Shown here: positions 52,234 to 60,478 of the stretch, piece after piece | Position numbering within the stretch: the first letter of the stretch is position 1 | How the letters are laid out: each line of letters starts with the position of its first letter | Assembly (NCBI GenBank): GCA_964598225.1 | Contig: CAZRBG010000019.1 | Coordinates: forward strand, 1-64,000 | Source of the DNA: SG8-4 sp964598225 | GTDB taxonomy: Bacteria; Planctomycetota; Phycisphaerae; Sedimentisphaerales; Anaerobacaceae | Length of the DNA stretch: 64,000 bases | Reading direction: 5' to 3' | Notes under the pieces: model-generated | What the model was told of the DNA's origin: nothing | The model's database searches: none | The model's input: only the letters and a program-made list of their open reading frames with translations | Program-made: the position numbers and the translations under genes

Positions 52234-53562
52234 ATGAGGCGAACAAAGGCAGGAAAATTGAACCGTCGGCAGTTTATGCACGGGGCCGCAGCGGCGGCCG
52301 GAGCGTTTGTAGCCGCTCCTACGATTATTTCTCCGACGGCGTTGGGCCGCGGCGGCAAAGTCGCGCCCAGTGACCGCATCATTATGGGCGGCATCGGCAT
52401 CGGGCGTCGCGGCACACACGATCTTAGGTGGATGCTGCCGGAATCTGACGTGCAGTTTGTCGCGGATTGCGATCCGCAGAAGTCGCGAGCCGAGGCCGTC
52501 AAAAAAGTCGTGGACAAGCATTACGGCAACAATGACTTCGAGATCTATCACAATACGCCGGAGTATCTGGCCGAGCGCACCGACATCGATGCGATGCTGG
52601 TGACCACGGGCGACCGATGGCACGCACTGGCATCCATAATGGCGATGCGGGCGGGCAAGGACGTCTACTCCGAAAAGCCCTCGTGCATGACCATCGAGGA
52701 AGGCCAGGCGGTGGTGGAAACGGCAAAGCGATACCGCCGCATCTATCAGACCGGCACGCAACGACTCAGCGAGGGCAACTTCACGTTCTGCAACGAAATG
52801 CTCCGCACGGGCCGGCTCGGGGAGGTTCACACGGTTCGCGCTCATATCGCTCCGTGGGATGCCGCTGAGATGAGGCACGACTGGCGGCCCGCTGAGCCGC
52901 AGCCGCCCAAGGAGGAAGTGGACTGGGATGCATGGCTGGGACCATGTCCCTGGAGACCCTACAATTCCGCTTACACTCGGGGAGGCTGGCGCGGCTTCTA
53001 TGATTTCCACACCAGTTGCATCGGCGAATGGGGTGCCCACACCTTTGCCCAGTGCCAGGTTGGAATGGGCGCCGGCGATACCTCGGCGGTCGAGTACGGC
53101 TACGTGAAGAACGAGTCCGGCGACGGGATGGTCACGAAATTTGACAACGGCATAAAGATGATCCTCGAGCGCGACCTCGAAAGGAAATACTGGCGGGGCT
53201 CCTGCGGCGTCCGCTACGAAGGGGCCGAGGGCTGGGTCGCGGCGGCGGACGGTTATTCCAAGCCGGACGTCTCCGATCCCGCCATGCTGGAAGATTTCCG
53301 AAAGCTTGTTTATGACTATCAGGCTCGGACACAAAGACCCATGAGCCACGTCCGCAATTTCCTCGACTGCGTCAAGTCGCGGCGCCAGACAGTGGCTAAT
53401 CCGGTCGTAATGCACCGTTCGATGACCACAGTCCACGCCGCCAACATCTGCATGTGGCTCAAACGCGACCTGAAGTTCGATCCGGTCAAAGAAGAGTTCG
53501 TCAACGACCCGCAAGCCAACCGGTTCCGCTCGCGTGCGATGCGAGAGCCGTGGATTATCTGA
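52234..53562 (+). CDS. Tat-exported Gfo/Idh/MocA-family oxidoreductase
   Basis: A 442-residue protein with a Tat signal (NRRQFMHGAAAAAG, twin Arg at 11-12) and the Gfo/Idh/MocA layout: GIGIGRRGTHDL for the nucleotide-binding start, VADCDPQ, DAMLVTTGDRWHA, the EKP motif SEKPSCMT with catalytic Lys, and the long C-terminal domain containing GEWGAHTFAQCQVG. NAD-dependent sugar or inositol oxidoreduction is expected for the family; exported forms are common in Planctomycetota. GGAGG lies 6 bases before the ATG. Substrate unknown. Confidence 0.92.
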   Translation: MRRTKAGKLNRRQFMHGAAAAAGAFVAAPTIISPTALGRGGKVAPSDRIIMGGIGIGRRGTHDLRWMLPESDVQFVADCDPQKSRAEAVKKVVDKHYGNNDFEIYHNTPEYLAERTDIDAMLVTTGDRWHALASIMAMRAGKDVYSEKPSCMTIEEGQAVVETAKRYRRIYQTGTQRLSEGNFTFCNEMLRTGRLGEVHTVRAHIAPWDAAEMRHDWRPAEPQPPKEEVDWDAWLGPCPWRPYNSAYTRGGWRGFYDFHTSCIGEWGAHTFAQCQVGMGAGDTSAVEYGYVKNESGDGMVTKFDNGIKMILERDLERKYWRGSCGVRYEGAEGWVAAADGYSKPDVSDPAMLEDFRKLVYDYQARTQRPMSHVRNFLDCVKSRRQTVANPVVMHRSMTTVHAANICMWLKRDLKFDPVKEEFVNDPQANRFRSRAMREPWII

Positions 53563-53575
53563 AGAAAGCTTAACC

Positions 53576-53635
53576 GTAGGGTGGGGCTCGCCCCACCGAC
53601 AGAAGAAAGCGATGGTGGGGCAAGCCCCACCCTAC
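53576..53635. repeat. Paired GGTGGGGC palindromes upstream of the HEAT-repeat gene
   Basis: Two hairpins of the same family: GGTGGGGC-TC-GCCCCACC (about 53580-53597, preceded by GTAG) and GGTGGGGC-AA-GCCCCACC (53614-53630, followed by CTAC), with 16 bp between them. The outer GTAGGG and CCCTAC ends also make the whole 60 bp an inverted repeat. It lies 20 bp before the HEAT gene start. The longer open frame through it is not coding. Confidence 0.78.
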
Positions 53636-53655
53636 ATTGGAAAGGAAAACGAGTC

Positions 53656-55674
53656 ATGTTTAAGTCAGGAATTCACATTACTTTGATGCTAACATTGCTG
53701 CTTGCCGGTATTGTTGCCGTTTCGGCGCAAACGGTTCCGCCGAAGTCCGATGAGGACAAGCTGATTGCGGTAATCAAGTCTGAAGATGCTTCTCGTAAGG
53801 ATAAAGTCGACGCCTGCCGCGGACTGGCGCTGATCGGCACAAAAAAGGCAGTCGCGCCTCTGGCCGAGCTATTAGGCGACGAGAAGTTCTCTCACATGGC
53901 GAGGTATGCACTGGAGCCGATCCATGATCCGGCTGTTGACGCGGCTTTTCGCGATGCGCTGGATACAGTCAAGGGTAAGCCCCTGGTTGGGGTGATAGGC
54001 AGCATAGGCGTTCGGCGAGACGTTAAGGCCGTGAAGCCGTTATCTAATCTCCTTCTGCACATGGTCCAACACGACGCCGGTTCTGACGTGGCCAGCGCGG
54101 CGGCCCGAGCTTTGGGCAGCATCGGCAACGAAGCTGCGGCCGAAACGCTCCGGGAGGCTCTGGGACACACTACAAAAGAGAACCAACTCCCGGTTGCGGA
54201 AGGTCTGTTCCGCTGTGCCGAGGTGCTGGCCGAGCAAGGCAAACGAAACGTGGCGATTGACATATACGACGAATTGCTCGAAGAAGGCGGGTCGCATCAG
54301 GTTCGTGCCGGAGCATTGCGGGGTGCCATCCTGGCCAGAGGGATCAAAAAAGGAGTTCGAAGACGGGTCGGCGAGTCTACAAGGCAATATGCTCAACGCC
54401 GGGACGATGGCCTTACCTTGCTGTTGAAATATCTGCGAGGCGATGACTATATAATGTTCTCTGCCGCGGCTCAGACCTCTCTGGAATTGCCGGATCGCGA
54501 AGTGACCAGCGTGCTGGTTTCCGGGCTAAACAAGTTGCCTGCGGACAATCAGATACTCCTGCTCTGGATACTCGGCAAGCGAGGTGACGCCCGCGCTTTA
54601 TCGGCCGTTTTTCCTTTGGCCAAGAGCGGTCCGAAGGAAGTTCGTTTGGAGGCCATACGAGTTCTGCCGCAGTTCCAGGATGGAGCGGCTGTTCCGCAGC
54701 TTGTCGGATTGATGGAAGATGACGACAAAGACATTGCCGAAGCGGCGCAGGAAAGTCTTGCAGCTATACCGGGCAGTAGAGCCGACTCGGCGGTGGTAGC
54801 GATGCTCGGGAGCGACCAGACCGGCAAACGACTGACCGCGCTGGAGTTGATGGGACGAAGACGCATGACGGAAAACATCCCGGAATTGCTCGATGCCGCT
54901 TCCGATCCCGACGCTGAAGTCCGACCTGCGGCGCTTAGAAAAGTAGGCGAGTTGGGCGGCCCGGAGCAGGTGCCTGCGCTGCTCGATCTGCTCGTGGATC
55001 TGAAGAGCCCGCGAGACCTCGCTGCCGCCGAGCGTGCACTGATTACCGTATGCGGCAAGGCCGGCGACTCACAGTCCTATGCAGACAGACTCGTCGCGCT
55101 GCTCGATAGAGCCGGCACCGCACAGAAGGCTTCGCTGCTGCGGGTGCTCGGTGCAATAGGTGGCCCTAAGGCTCTTGACGCGGTTCGAGAAGCCGCAGCA
55201 GGTTCGAATCCCGACGTCCGGAGAGCGGCTGTTCGCGTGCTTTGCAATTGGAGCACCGCCGATGCGGCTCCGGACCTTCTCAGGCTTGCAAAGGCTCCCG
55301 GCGGCGACCACAAGACCGCGGCTCTGAGGGGCTATATCAACCTCATTCGTGATGAGAGTCTCTCGACCGAGAAGAAACTGGCGATGTGCAAACAGGCCGA
55401 CGCCCTGATCGAGCGTACGCAGGAGAAGAAACTTCTGCTCGGTGCGCTGAGTACAGTGCCGTCGATCGAGGCTCTTTCAATGGCGACGGCAAACCTGGAT
55501 AGCCGCTCGACGAAAACCGAGGCGGGATTCGCAGCCGCAGCGATTGGAAAGAGCATTGCCGAGCAGCATCCTCGCGAAGTGGCCGAGGCGATGAAGAAGG
55601 TCCTTGACTCGACGAATAACAAGAACATCACTCGCACGGCCAGGCAGGCACTGAACAAAGCCAAACAGCAGTAA
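53656..55674 (+). CDS. Exported HEAT-repeat protein
   Basis: A 672-residue protein with a signal peptide (MFKSGIHITLMLTLLLAGIV, cleaved near SAQ). Helical HEAT/PBS-type repeats fill most of the rest, for example AAARALGSIGNEAAAETLREAL, KEVRLEAIRVLPQF and PDVRRAAVRVLCNW, with Pro-Asp/Ala starts and regular spacing. Such repeats form a protein-binding solenoid. It is downstream of the Gfo/Idh/MocA gene on the same strand and may form an operon with it, although the palindrome pair intervenes. The ATG at 53656 is preceded by GGAAAGG. Confidence 0.88.
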   Translation: MFKSGIHITLMLTLLLAGIVAVSAQTVPPKSDEDKLIAVIKSEDASRKDKVDACRGLALIGTKKAVAPLAELLGDEKFSHMARYALEPIHDPAVDAAFRDALDTVKGKPLVGVIGSIGVRRDVKAVKPLSNLLLHMVQHDAGSDVASAAARALGSIGNEAAAETLREALGHTTKENQLPVAEGLFRCAEVLAEQGKRNVAIDIYDELLEEGGSHQVRAGALRGAILARGIKKGVRRRVGESTRQYAQRRDDGLTLLLKYLRGDDYIMFSAAAQTSLELPDREVTSVLVSGLNKLPADNQILLLWILGKRGDARALSAVFPLAKSGPKEVRLEAIRVLPQFQDGAAVPQLVGLMEDDDKDIAEAAQESLAAIPGSRADSAVVAMLGSDQTGKRLTALELMGRRRMTENIPELLDAASDPDAEVRPAALRKVGELGGPEQVPALLDLLVDLKSPRDLAAAERALITVCGKAGDSQSYADRLVALLDRAGTAQKASLLRVLGAIGGPKALDAVREAAAGSNPDVRRAAVRVLCNWSTADAAPDLLRLAKAPGGDHKTAALRGYINLIRDESLSTEKKLAMCKQADALIERTQEKKLLLGALSTVPSIEALSMATANLDSRSTKTEAGFAAAAIGKSIAEQHPREVAEAMKKVLDSTNNKNITRTARQALNKAKQQ

Positions 55675-55738
55675 GACGAGGGACGAGAGACGATTCGTTT
55701 AGCGTTTCTTGTCCATTGTTGATCGTCTCTTTCATGAA

Positions 55739-55781
55739 TAGGATGGGCAATTTGTGCCTTAGGCACAAGTTGCCCATCCTA
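55739..55781. terminator. 20-bp hairpin between convergent genes
   Basis: Arms of 20 bp, TAGGATGGGCAATTTGTGCC (55739-55758) and its near-complement ending TTGCCCATCCTA (55762-55781), with one mismatch and a TTA loop. It lies in the convergent space between the HEAT gene and trmO. There is no T-run, so its role as a terminator is inferred from stability and place. Confidence 0.6.
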
Positions 55782-55890
55782 CCACGACCGGAAATCATAT
55801 TTTCTTTGCGACACCGGTTGCGTAGCGGCCCAGCGGCTTGGAATGACAACAAACAGTAAGTTGCAGCTCGCCCATCGTTCCGGCTTGCCG

Positions 55891-56331
55891 TTACGGTGGA
55901 GCGATCTTTCCTTCGAGCCAGCCGATACGAAACGGCCCTCCCGGCTCAAAATCCGGGACATAGGGCTTTATATCCAGCAGGGGAGTGCCGTCGAGGACGT
56001 CGACGCCTTCGACAACAAGGAGATGGGCTTGCCGCCTGAGCAGCTTGACCACCGACAGGCCGATGTGATTTGGTCGTGCCGGATACCTCGTCGCGAACAG
56101 GCCTCGCGGCTGGTCGTCGAGGAAGGGCTTGACCTTCAGTTGATACTCGCCAGCCTTGTGGAAGAGGTATAACAGGATAAGGTGAGAGAAGCCCTCCGTA
56201 TCCGCCAGAGCCTCTGAGTAGTCCTGGAAAATCTCTACCTTGCCAACGGCCTCGGACTTGACGGGCTGGATGGGCGTGTCGCCGCTGCTCTGAAAGGGCG
56301 TGTGAATCCTTCCTATCGGGACGATTTCCAC
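55891..56331 (-). CDS. trmO: tRNA-Thr(GGU) m6t6A37 methyltransferase TrmO
   Basis: A 146-residue protein of the YaeB/TsaA family. It shows the N-terminal IGRIHTPF start, FSHLILLYLFHKAG, and the signature LFATRYPARPNHIGLSVVKL (the family norm is FATRxPxRPNPIGLS, here with His for Pro). It adds a methyl group to t6A37 of tRNA-Thr. The GTG start has GGAG 8 bases upstream. It is the third gene of the DUF134-NifX-TrmO operon, 11 bp after the NifX-like gene; pairing with that module has been seen in other bacteria. Confidence 0.9.
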   Translation of the reverse strand: MEIVPIGRIHTPFQSSGDTPIQPVKSEAVGKVEIFQDYSEALADTEGFSHLILLYLFHKAGEYQLKVKPFLDDQPRGLFATRYPARPNHIGLSVVKLLRRQAHLLVVEGVDVLDGTPLLDIKPYVPDFEPGGPFRIGWLEGKIAPP

Positions 56332-56342
56332 GGTTTTGTCTC

Positions 56343-56723
56343 CTAATGATGGCAGGCATGGCGGCCGCCGTGTCGGGCGCAGGCGGTCTCGGCGGTGACC
56401 TCTTCGAGGTCGCCGGTGCGATACCGGCTGACAATCTCCTCCACTGTTGCTTCTGAGGCCCTGTAGACGCGAATGCCGCCTTCGTTGAGCTTATCGATGG
56501 CCCGCCCGCCCACGGCCGAGCAGACCACGGCGTTGATTCTCTTGCCGTCCAGAACGCCGAGCGGATGGCAGGCGCCGTGTGCGTGGTGCCGGTCGGAATT
56601 GTCGACGATCTCACAGATGTCCTGATCCACGTCGTAGATCGTGAAGTAGGGGGCGCTGCCGAAGTGATCCTGGACCTGTGCCTGTTTACCGATGTTGGAT
56701 TGTGTTGGAACACATATTCTCAT
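56343..56723 (-). CDS. NifX/NafY-family dinitrogenase-cofactor-binding-like protein
   Basis: A 126-residue protein with the NifB/NifX-type core: MRICVPTQSN, VQDHFGSAPYFTIYDVD, DNSDRHHAHGACHPLG with a His/Cys cluster, VVCSAVGGRAIDKLNEGGIRVYRA, and a C-terminal histidine-rich end (ARHGGRHACHH). Members bind metal clusters or free metals; most genomes with this form lack nitrogenase. GGAG lies 9 bases before the ATG at 56723. The gene starts 2 bp after the DUF134 stop. The likely role is metal or Fe-S cofactor handling controlled by the DUF134 gene. Confidence 0.9.
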   Translation of the reverse strand: MRICVPTQSNIGKQAQVQDHFGSAPYFTIYDVDQDICEIVDNSDRHHAHGACHPLGVLDGKRINAVVCSAVGGRAIDKLNEGGIRVYRASEATVEEIVSRYRTGDLEEVTAETACARHGGRHACHH

Positions 56724-56725
56724 GA

Positions 56726-57196
56726 TTAAGATCTCCTGCATTTTCCTTTGCCTGATTTTGCTGTTCTTCTTTTTGCACGGCCAGCGGAGCACCCATCGCT
56801 ATAGATTTCTGCACATTTGCAGTGAGGGCATCCGGTCGGACGTGCGGTTCCGTGGGCCGCTTCCCACACGTGATTACAGCGATTACATTTGAAGCTTTTC
56901 CTTTCGGTTCTCTCGTACGTGCCGCCGTCTATCTTCAGCGCCTTGGCGTTCAGCAGGGCGTCGGCTATCTTCCGGTGAGCGGCGGCTACGATATTCCCGA
57001 AGGTCTGTCGCGATACATTCATTCTCGCAGCGGCCTGCTGCTGGTACATCCCTTCGAGATCGGCAAGGCGAACCGCTTCAAGCTCGTCCAGGGTGAGGAT
57101 CACCTCTCGGAGCCTGTGAACAGGCACCCCGCCGGGCTTGAAGTAGCTTGCCCCCGGATCGCAGCCTATCCTTCTGCATTTGCACGGTCGAGCCAT
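56726..57196 (-). CDS. DUF134-family helix-turn-helix regulator with zinc ribbon
   Basis: A 156-residue protein. The N-terminal MARPCKCRRI start with C5, C7 and C12 and the DELEAVRLADLEGMYQQQAA-AARMNVSRQTFGNI helix-turn-helix (about 37-68) are the DUF134 signature. The C-terminus adds a zinc ribbon (C104, C107, C123, C126), also known in the family, and a basic tail. It is the first gene of the NifX-like and TrmO operon. A palindrome overlapping the start of transcription suggests autoregulation. Confidence 0.93.
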   Translation of the reverse strand: MARPCKCRRIGCDPGASYFKPGGVPVHRLREVILTLDELEAVRLADLEGMYQQQAAARMNVSRQTFGNIVAAAHRKIADALLNAKALKIDGGTYERTERKSFKCNRCNHVWEAAHGTARPTGCPHCKCAEIYSDGCSAGRAKRRTAKSGKGKCRRS

Positions 57197-57209
57197 AGAT
57201 ACTTCCTAT

Positions 57210-57256
57210 TTATTAGCATATGCCAATAATATACCCGGTCGCATTTGGGCTGTCAA
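57210..57256 (-). promoter_or_regulatory. Sigma-70 type promoter and overlapping operator of the DUF134 operon
   Basis: On the minus strand TTGACA (57251-57256) and TATATT (57228-57233) are spaced by exactly 17 bp, a near-consensus promoter. The 20-bp palindrome TTATTAGCATATGCCAATAA (57210-57229), with one mismatched pair, overlaps the -10 box and the predicted start of transcription. It ends 13 bp before the ATG. This is the classical layout for repression by a dimer, most likely by DUF134 itself. Confidence 0.82.
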
Positions 57257-57309
57257 CAGGGAATCTCAGAAAAAAATGAGAAATTTTGTACCGGCTCTGA
57301 CCCTCCAGC

Positions 57310-57362
57310 TCCATCCCATTCGACTTCGCTCAGAGCTGGCCCTGAGCGAAGTCGAACGGGGC
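57310..57362. repeat. GACTTCGCTCAG-type small repeat
   Basis: CATTCGACTTCGCTCAGAGC (57317-57336) is followed by GGCCCTGAGCGAAGTCGAAC (from 57339) in inverted orientation. It is a common type of dispersed small palindrome. It lies upstream of the DUF134 promoter and downstream of the secreted-protein gene. The rest of the 209-bp gap beyond the promoter is featureless. Confidence 0.65.
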
Positions 57363-57465
57363 AGGTTCCAAAGCGATGTCGGGGTGAGGCTGCCGCCCGG
57401 CGCGATCCTGGGCCTGGTTCTCTATGTTTGTTGCCGGCAATCACCGTAGGGCTAAGATTGCAAGA

Positions 57466-58254
57466 TCACCAACTTTCGGCAAGCAGGGCAAAGTCGACAA
57501 GATTCACGATGCCGTCTCGGTTGGCGTCGGCTCGTTCGTAATAGTCATTTTCGATTCCTGCCTCTGTTGAAAGCCAATAGTGGCTGAATTCCACCAGATC
57601 GGCCAGATCCACAATGCCGTCAACTGCGAGATCACCGGGGAGCGGCTCAGTGTTGAAAACGATGGTAAATGGCTCCGAAGGTTCGTACATGTCTCCATCT
57701 TCCAATCCGTCGGTAAGACGGAACGTGATCCAGTGTAAATTCTCGCCATCCACTGCTTGATACGACATGTGCATATGGCCATCGTTCCGTTGGTGATGGA
57801 TGGTGCTATGGCTGAAGCTCTGGCCGATGGTATCGATAGTAAACTGTGGATATTCTTTATGAACGGCGCGAACGCCCTCTGACATATTGACACATTCGAT
57901 TAGAATATTGTAATCCACTTCGGGCTCGCCAGCCAGGGCGCGGTTGGGATCGTAGGTATAAGACGCGTTCGGATTCGTAGTCTGGAATGCATCGAAGCCG
58001 GGCTCGCCAACACGATATGAATAGCTCTGAAAGATACTCCTATGCAAGGGATAGAACCAGTTGGCATATTCGGTCTCTCCGCTATCCCGGTATTTCTGCC
58101 GGCAATCGACAAACAATACACTATCATCGTCGGTACCTATTATGCCGTCGCGATTGCAGCCGATGATAAAATGGTCCAGTGGACATTCCGCCTGCACACA
58201 GGCGGATACGATCAGGATGATTAGTAGTGTCATTATGTTAGTTCTTGATATCAT
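57466..58254 (-). CDS. Secreted protein with CPxxHxxIG start and dockerin-like C-terminus
   Basis: A 262-residue exported protein: signal peptide (about 1-22, ending VQA), then ECPLDHFIIGCNRDG at the mature N-terminus. A central domain contains SFSHSTIHHQRNDGHMHM, rich in His. The C-terminal dockerin-like region has two calcium loops (GDLAVDGIVDLADL and ADANRDGIVNLVDF). Its mature start, HMxx region and overall plan match the protein at 59083-59997, so the two are paralogues. No family known to me. It is the last gene of a run with a pseudopilin and a Fur regulator; a secreted metal-binding role is inferred. Confidence 0.78.
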   Translation of the reverse strand: MISRTNIMTLLIILIVSACVQAECPLDHFIIGCNRDGIIGTDDDSVLFVDCRQKYRDSGETEYANWFYPLHRSIFQSYSYRVGEPGFDAFQTTNPNASYTYDPNRALAGEPEVDYNILIECVNMSEGVRAVHKEYPQFTIDTIGQSFSHSTIHHQRNDGHMHMSYQAVDGENLHWITFRLTDGLEDGDMYEPSEPFTIVFNTEPLPGDLAVDGIVDLADLVEFSHYWLSTEAGIENDYYERADANRDGIVNLVDFALLAESW

Positions 58255-58273
58255 TTTCTATTCTCTCATTACT

Positions 58274-59059
58274 TTATGGTGTTTCAGGCCATTTCGGTGC
58301 CGCCTCAGGATACCAAAAACATGCATCAGGCCATTTATACGTTTGTTCAAAGGCCAATCCATCGGCGTGACCGTCGGCGAACAGATAGTTGGAGGTTTTT
58401 TTATGCCGGTCCCACGCGACGAATTGCTTTGCATATTCTATTGATCCTTCCCATGTCTCCGGGTGGATGTGATCGGCTAAGTTAAAGCTCTCTGTATTTG
58501 GTGCCTCGCTGATCCAAATGCAGTACATAGGACGTCGGATGTTGTTCGTGTTGTTGTACCGGTTGAGACGCGCTCCGTAGCGATAGTGAACCGGATCCAG
58601 CAGGGAATTAACGGCATAGCTGGAGTATCGCATATCTTTTTGATCGGTGAGGGGCTTGTTCCAATCCACAAAATCCTGTCCCTTATCACTGGGACATCGA
58701 AACAACAATTGCTCGCGAGTGTAATCTGTGAGTATGTATAGCCAGTGGTCATTCGGATCTTCGCAATGACATGAACTCGGAGGTAGCCGATAGTCTGAAT
58801 CGAGCAGATAGGCTGAAACTGCGACACCCATCTGGCGCATGTTGCTCAGACATGCAATCTCTCGGGCCTGTTCGCGAACTCGGCTCAGAGAGGGCAGTAG
58901 AATGCCCAACAACAGGGCGACAATTGCGATGACAACCAATAATTCGATTAGCGTGAAGCCTGACGCTCGTCTATGCACACGAGGATGATATCCGGGGCGT
59001 GAAAACACGCCCCGGATACATCGTACTGTCGATCTTAATAGAGACAAATCCTTTTTCAT
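58274..59059 (-). CDS. Pseudopilin-like protein with H-x9-DG-type motif
   Basis: A 261-residue protein with a long basic leader, then SGFTLIELLVVIAIVALLLG with Gly before the cleavage site and Glu at +5. A planctomycete pseudopilin domain contains NMRQMG and near its C-terminus HKKTSNYLFADGHADGL, close to the H-x9-DG motif of this group (DUF1559-like/pseudopilins). It lies between the two paralogous secreted proteins, 19 bp before the downstream one. It may be processed by the prepilin peptidase used by the secretion locus; that peptidase is not in the window. Confidence 0.86.
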   Translation of the reverse strand: MKKDLSLLRSTVRCIRGVFSRPGYHPRVHRRASGFTLIELLVVIAIVALLLGILLPSLSRVREQAREIACLSNMRQMGVAVSAYLLDSDYRLPPSSCHCEDPNDHWLYILTDYTREQLLFRCPSDKGQDFVDWNKPLTDQKDMRYSSYAVNSLLDPVHYRYGARLNRYNNTNNIRRPMYCIWISEAPNTESFNLADHIHPETWEGSIEYAKQFVAWDRHKKTSNYLFADGHADGLAFEQTYKWPDACFWYPEAAPKWPETP

Positions 59060-59082
59060 GATCGATTCTCTTTCTTCAACGT

Positions 59083-59997
59083 TTACCCGTCATGATTGTG
59101 AGCGTGGTCGTGCTCGTGAGTTTCATGGTCCTCGCCGCTGTAAATACCGGATAGGCCCCAATGATCGAGAAGGACTTCGAAATCGTGGACATCCACTATA
59201 CTGTCGCCGTTGAGGTCGCCGGGTATCGGTTGATAGACTGTTTTAGCGAAACGAAAAACAACATCTGCCGAGCGTTGATACATTCCCCCGGCGTCATGTG
59301 CGGAGAATACTACAGAGACTTCCTGATCATCTTCGTCGAGCCAGAAATAGAAACCCATGTGCTCGTGCATACCCCAGGAATTCTTTTCCGGCAGCCATCT
59401 TTTCTCTAAAAAGAAGATGTCGCCGTCTTTTTCCAATGCGGCAGTATCATCGTGAAGAAGTGTGAAGAAGTCATCTTCAGCCAGGTTATCACTAATTCGC
59501 TCGCGTCGTATGTAGATATCCCATGTTGGTACGGTATTTACATCGATGCTATCGAGATTCCATGCTCCCTGTGGTCCGTGAGCCGAATGCCATCCGTCCA
59601 GGTGCTGGAAGCCGTTGGGATCACCGTAACCATCGGCCTTGCTGTACGTGAAGCTACATGTGAAAAGTTCCTTGGTCGGATCATCGGGCTTTGTGATGTG
59701 CTCGTCGCCTTCTTTCACCGGTGTCAACACAAGAAACGGTGTGCCGTTCGTCTGCTCCCAGTTCGGCCAACCCGGTGTCGCACAAGCATGAACGGGGGGA
59801 AGTGAGAAGAACCAGAGTTTGTTGTCGTCAGTAGGATCGAGGTCTACGGCCCCGTCGCCGGGGTGGCTCCAGTCAGCCGGACGCCAAGTCGGATTCCGAC
59901 CAATATGAGTATGGGCAACAGGACATTGTGCAAGCATTATATTCGAAAGACCAAGTACCAATACAAGTATGATTATACTTACTCGTTTTCCAAGCAT
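59083..59997 (-). CDS. Secreted protein with CPxxHxxIG start, dockerin-like segment and His-rich tail
   Basis: A 304-residue exported protein: signal peptide (about 1-23, ending LAQ), mature start QCPVAHTHIGRNP, a large beta-rich central domain with GMHEHMGFYFWLDEDDQ, one dockerin-type loop (GDLNGDSIVDVHDF), and a C-terminal tail with eight His in its last 20 residues (HETHEHDHAHNHD). Such a tail suggests metal binding, as in ZnuA-like proteins. It resembles the 57466-58254 protein. GGAG lies 9 bases before the ATG. A palindrome like the one at 61799-61813 lies 130 bp upstream. Confidence 0.8.
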   Translation of the reverse strand: MLGKRVSIIILVLVLGLSNIMLAQCPVAHTHIGRNPTWRPADWSHPGDGAVDLDPTDDNKLWFFSLPPVHACATPGWPNWEQTNGTPFLVLTPVKEGDEHITKPDDPTKELFTCSFTYSKADGYGDPNGFQHLDGWHSAHGPQGAWNLDSIDVNTVPTWDIYIRRERISDNLAEDDFFTLLHDDTAALEKDGDIFFLEKRWLPEKNSWGMHEHMGFYFWLDEDDQEVSVVFSAHDAGGMYQRSADVVFRFAKTVYQPIPGDLNGDSIVDVHDFEVLLDHWGLSGIYSGEDHETHEHDHAHNHDG

Positions 59998-60126
59998 AGG
60001 TAATAACTCCTTTCAGTCGATAAGGAAAAGTTCATTTCTTGCCTTGGTTTGTTGGAACAACTTCCAAGGCTGATTTACGATTTAACCGTGCATCGGCAGC
60101 GGCAAAATACGTCTTTTGTAAATGTG

Positions 60127-60141
60127 TACAACTTAATTGTA
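60127..60141. promoter_or_regulatory. Candidate Fur-family operator, copy 1
   Basis: The 15-bp imperfect palindrome TACAACTTAATTGTA (60127-60141) overlaps the stop codon of the small His-rich gene and lies 130 bp upstream of the 59997 start. Its TAAGTTG core (on the minus strand TACAATTAAGTTGTA) is shared with the perfect palindrome at 61799-61813. Binding by the Fur-type regulator is inferred. Confidence 0.45.
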
Positions 60142-60441
60142 GAGAATCTGAGGTGGCGGACGAGGAGCGAAAGGTTCAAATTGAAGTGAAAGAACAAAAG
60201 ACTGAGAACGAAAAACGACGTTATTTACAAGTGGATCCGAATAGTGAACGTCGATCTCAGGCTCCACGATGAATTTGCCTGGAACGGTGAATAACTGCTG
60301 ACAGATCGAGCATTTTCCGGAATCGTGCTCGTGTTGATGGTTGTGGCTCGATAAGTGCAGTTGAAGCGATATGCCTGTGACCATCGCCACAAAGCTGAGG
60401 GCCATAAGCATAAGAACACTTTTGCGAGCCGGAAAACGCAT
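60133..60441 (-). CDS. Small membrane-anchored histidine-rich protein (DUF2946-like)
   Basis: A 102-residue protein. It has a basic start and a single hydrophobic helix or signal sequence (VLMLMALSFVAMVTGISLQL), then SSHNHQHEHDSGKCSICQQL, where five His and a CxxC lie together (about residues 32-47), and a C-terminal part without known features. DUF2946-like proteins with a His cluster followed by a C-x2-C have been linked to copper or other metal handling. The longer frame to 60543 overlaps the Fur gene and adds no feature, so I start it at the ATG at 60441. It is 37 bp after the Fur stop. Confidence 0.7.
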   Translation of the reverse strand: MRFPARKSVLMLMALSFVAMVTGISLQLHLSSHNHQHEHDSGKCSICQQLFTVPGKFIVEPEIDVHYSDPLVNNVVFRSQSFVLSLQFEPFAPRPPPQILYN

Positions 60442-60478
60442 TTTTTTCCTCTTAATCCTCAGGGTATTCTTACATTTA

